From assembly GCA_034178965.1 (NCBI GenBank), contig JAXFQM010000062.1:1-5854 (forward strand): DNA of 5,854 nucleotides, written 5' to 3'. The position numbers were made by a program, and so were the translations under genes. The notes beneath the pieces are model-generated. The model saw only the letters and a list, made by a program, of their open reading frames with translations, was not told where the DNA came from and did no database searches. Origin of the DNA: Colimorpha sp034178965. GTDB lineage: Bacteria; Bacteroidota; Bacteroidia; Bacteroidales; P3. Shown piece after piece: positions 5,317 to 5,854 of this stretch (position 1 is its first letter; each line of letters opens with the position of its first letter).

Positions 5317-5854
5317 CTACTCCACCTTATGCACTTCTACTTCGTAAATCATGGTGGTGTATGGTGGGATGCCTTCTGTGCCCTCGGGTCCGAAAGCCTT
5401 TTCGCTCGGGAAATAAAAGCGGTATTTGCTGCCGGCATTCATGTAAGTGAAGGCTTCCTGCAGTCCTTGGAACATGGGGTTGCCCACTACCTTGCGTATG
5501 GGTTCCCTGTTGCCGTAGGTTTGGTCGAACACTTGTCCGTTGGTGAATAAGGAGCGGTAGTCGAAGGTCACCAAACTGCCTTTTTCGGCGCGGCGGCCCT
5601 TGCCTTCTTGCAGTACTTCGTAGTAGAAGCCTTCTTTGGCTGCTTTCAAGTTGGGGTTTTCAGCCAGCAATTGCTTGAAATAGGTCTCCTCTTGCTCACG
5701 TGTCTGGCTTTCAAGTTGTTGTTGCTTTTCGCGTTGTTTCATTATGAGAGCCGTGTTCACTTCCATAAGAAGTTCGTTGTAGGCGTTGTCGGCCAGTGGC
5801 TGCTTCTTGCCGTCGAGCGTGGCTTCCACGGCTTTTAATATCATTTTTTTGTCT
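5317..5854 (-). CDS. FKBP-type peptidyl-prolyl cis-trans isomerase, FkpA-like, 5' end beyond window
   Basis: This is a predicted proline isomerase or folding chaperone; related FkpA/Mip proteins act in the periplasm or on the cell surface. The frame is open through the right edge. An ATG at 5842-5844 is unlikely to be the start, because the first visible residues (LKAVEATLDGKKQPLADNAY) resemble the middle of the FKBP N-terminal dimerisation domain. The signal peptide would therefore lie outside. Counting from that Met, a Gln/Glu/Lys-rich helix spans about 22-70 and the FKBP domain about 72-175. Tyr96, Phe106 and Asp107 match FKBP12 Tyr26, Phe36 and Asp37. Other pocket positions differ: Trp59 becomes Met124, Ile56 becomes Gly121, Tyr82 becomes Phe151, Phe99 becomes Tyr167. 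Activity may be weak or substrate-specific. The gene ends 224 nt before atpE in the same direction; no functional tie to ATP synthase is evident. Confidence 0.88.
   Translation of the reverse strand, partial: DKKMILKAVEATLDGKKQPLADNAYNELLMEVNTALIMKQREKQQQLESQTREQEETYFKQLLAENPNLKAAKEGFYYEVLQEGKGRRAEKGSLVTFDYRSLFTNGQVFDQTYGNREPIRKVVGNPMFQGLQEAFTYMNAGSKYRFYFPSEKAFGPEGTEGIPPYTTMIYEVEVHKVE

Overview
The window carries one block of genes, all on the minus strand, from a Bacteroidota bacterium. The order suggests Bacteroidales, possibly Prevotellaceae, with the genus uncertain. This assignment rests on protein flavour (Bacteroidota-type F-ATPase subunits, an FkpA-like FKBP, a FucP-like MFS carrier), the lack of Shine-Dalgarno sequences before most starts, and promoter-like TAnnTTTG elements typical of that phylum.

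In transcription order (right to left) the window reads as follows. A 5'-truncated FKBP-type peptidyl-prolyl isomerase runs off the right edge (5317-5854). A 224-nt AT-rich gap (5093-5316) follows, with two candidate -7 promoter elements and a foldable leader. Next come atpE (c subunit), a 175-nt gap opening with a hairpin plus T-tract that looks like an intrinsic terminator or attenuator, atpF (b) and atpH (delta) joined by an ATGA overlap, and a 47-nt gap. Then come atpA (alpha), a 199-nt spacer with two tandem inverted repeats, atpG (gamma), a 38-nt gap, and an MFS sugar-type transporter cut by the left edge (1-860).

The atp genes encode the rotor ring (c), peripheral stalk (b, delta), part of the catalytic head (alpha) and the central shaft (gamma) of an F1Fo ATP synthase. 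Subunits a (atpB), beta (atpD) and epsilon (atpC) are not in the window. An FKBP gene, not atpB, lies directly upstream of atpE. The c subunit has the ion-carrying glutamate but lacks the usual Na+ ligands, which favours proton coupling.

The system is conventional in its proteins. The less ordinary signals are in the non-coding spacers: a terminator-like element right after atpE that could set c-subunit excess, and a pair of strong inverted repeats between atpA and atpG. Also notable are an MFS carrier in which both acidic residues needed for proton coupling in E. coli FucP appear to be asparagine, and an FKBP domain with several altered pocket residues. I found no CRISPR array, insertion sequence, tRNA or rRNA, and no clearly novel multi-gene system.
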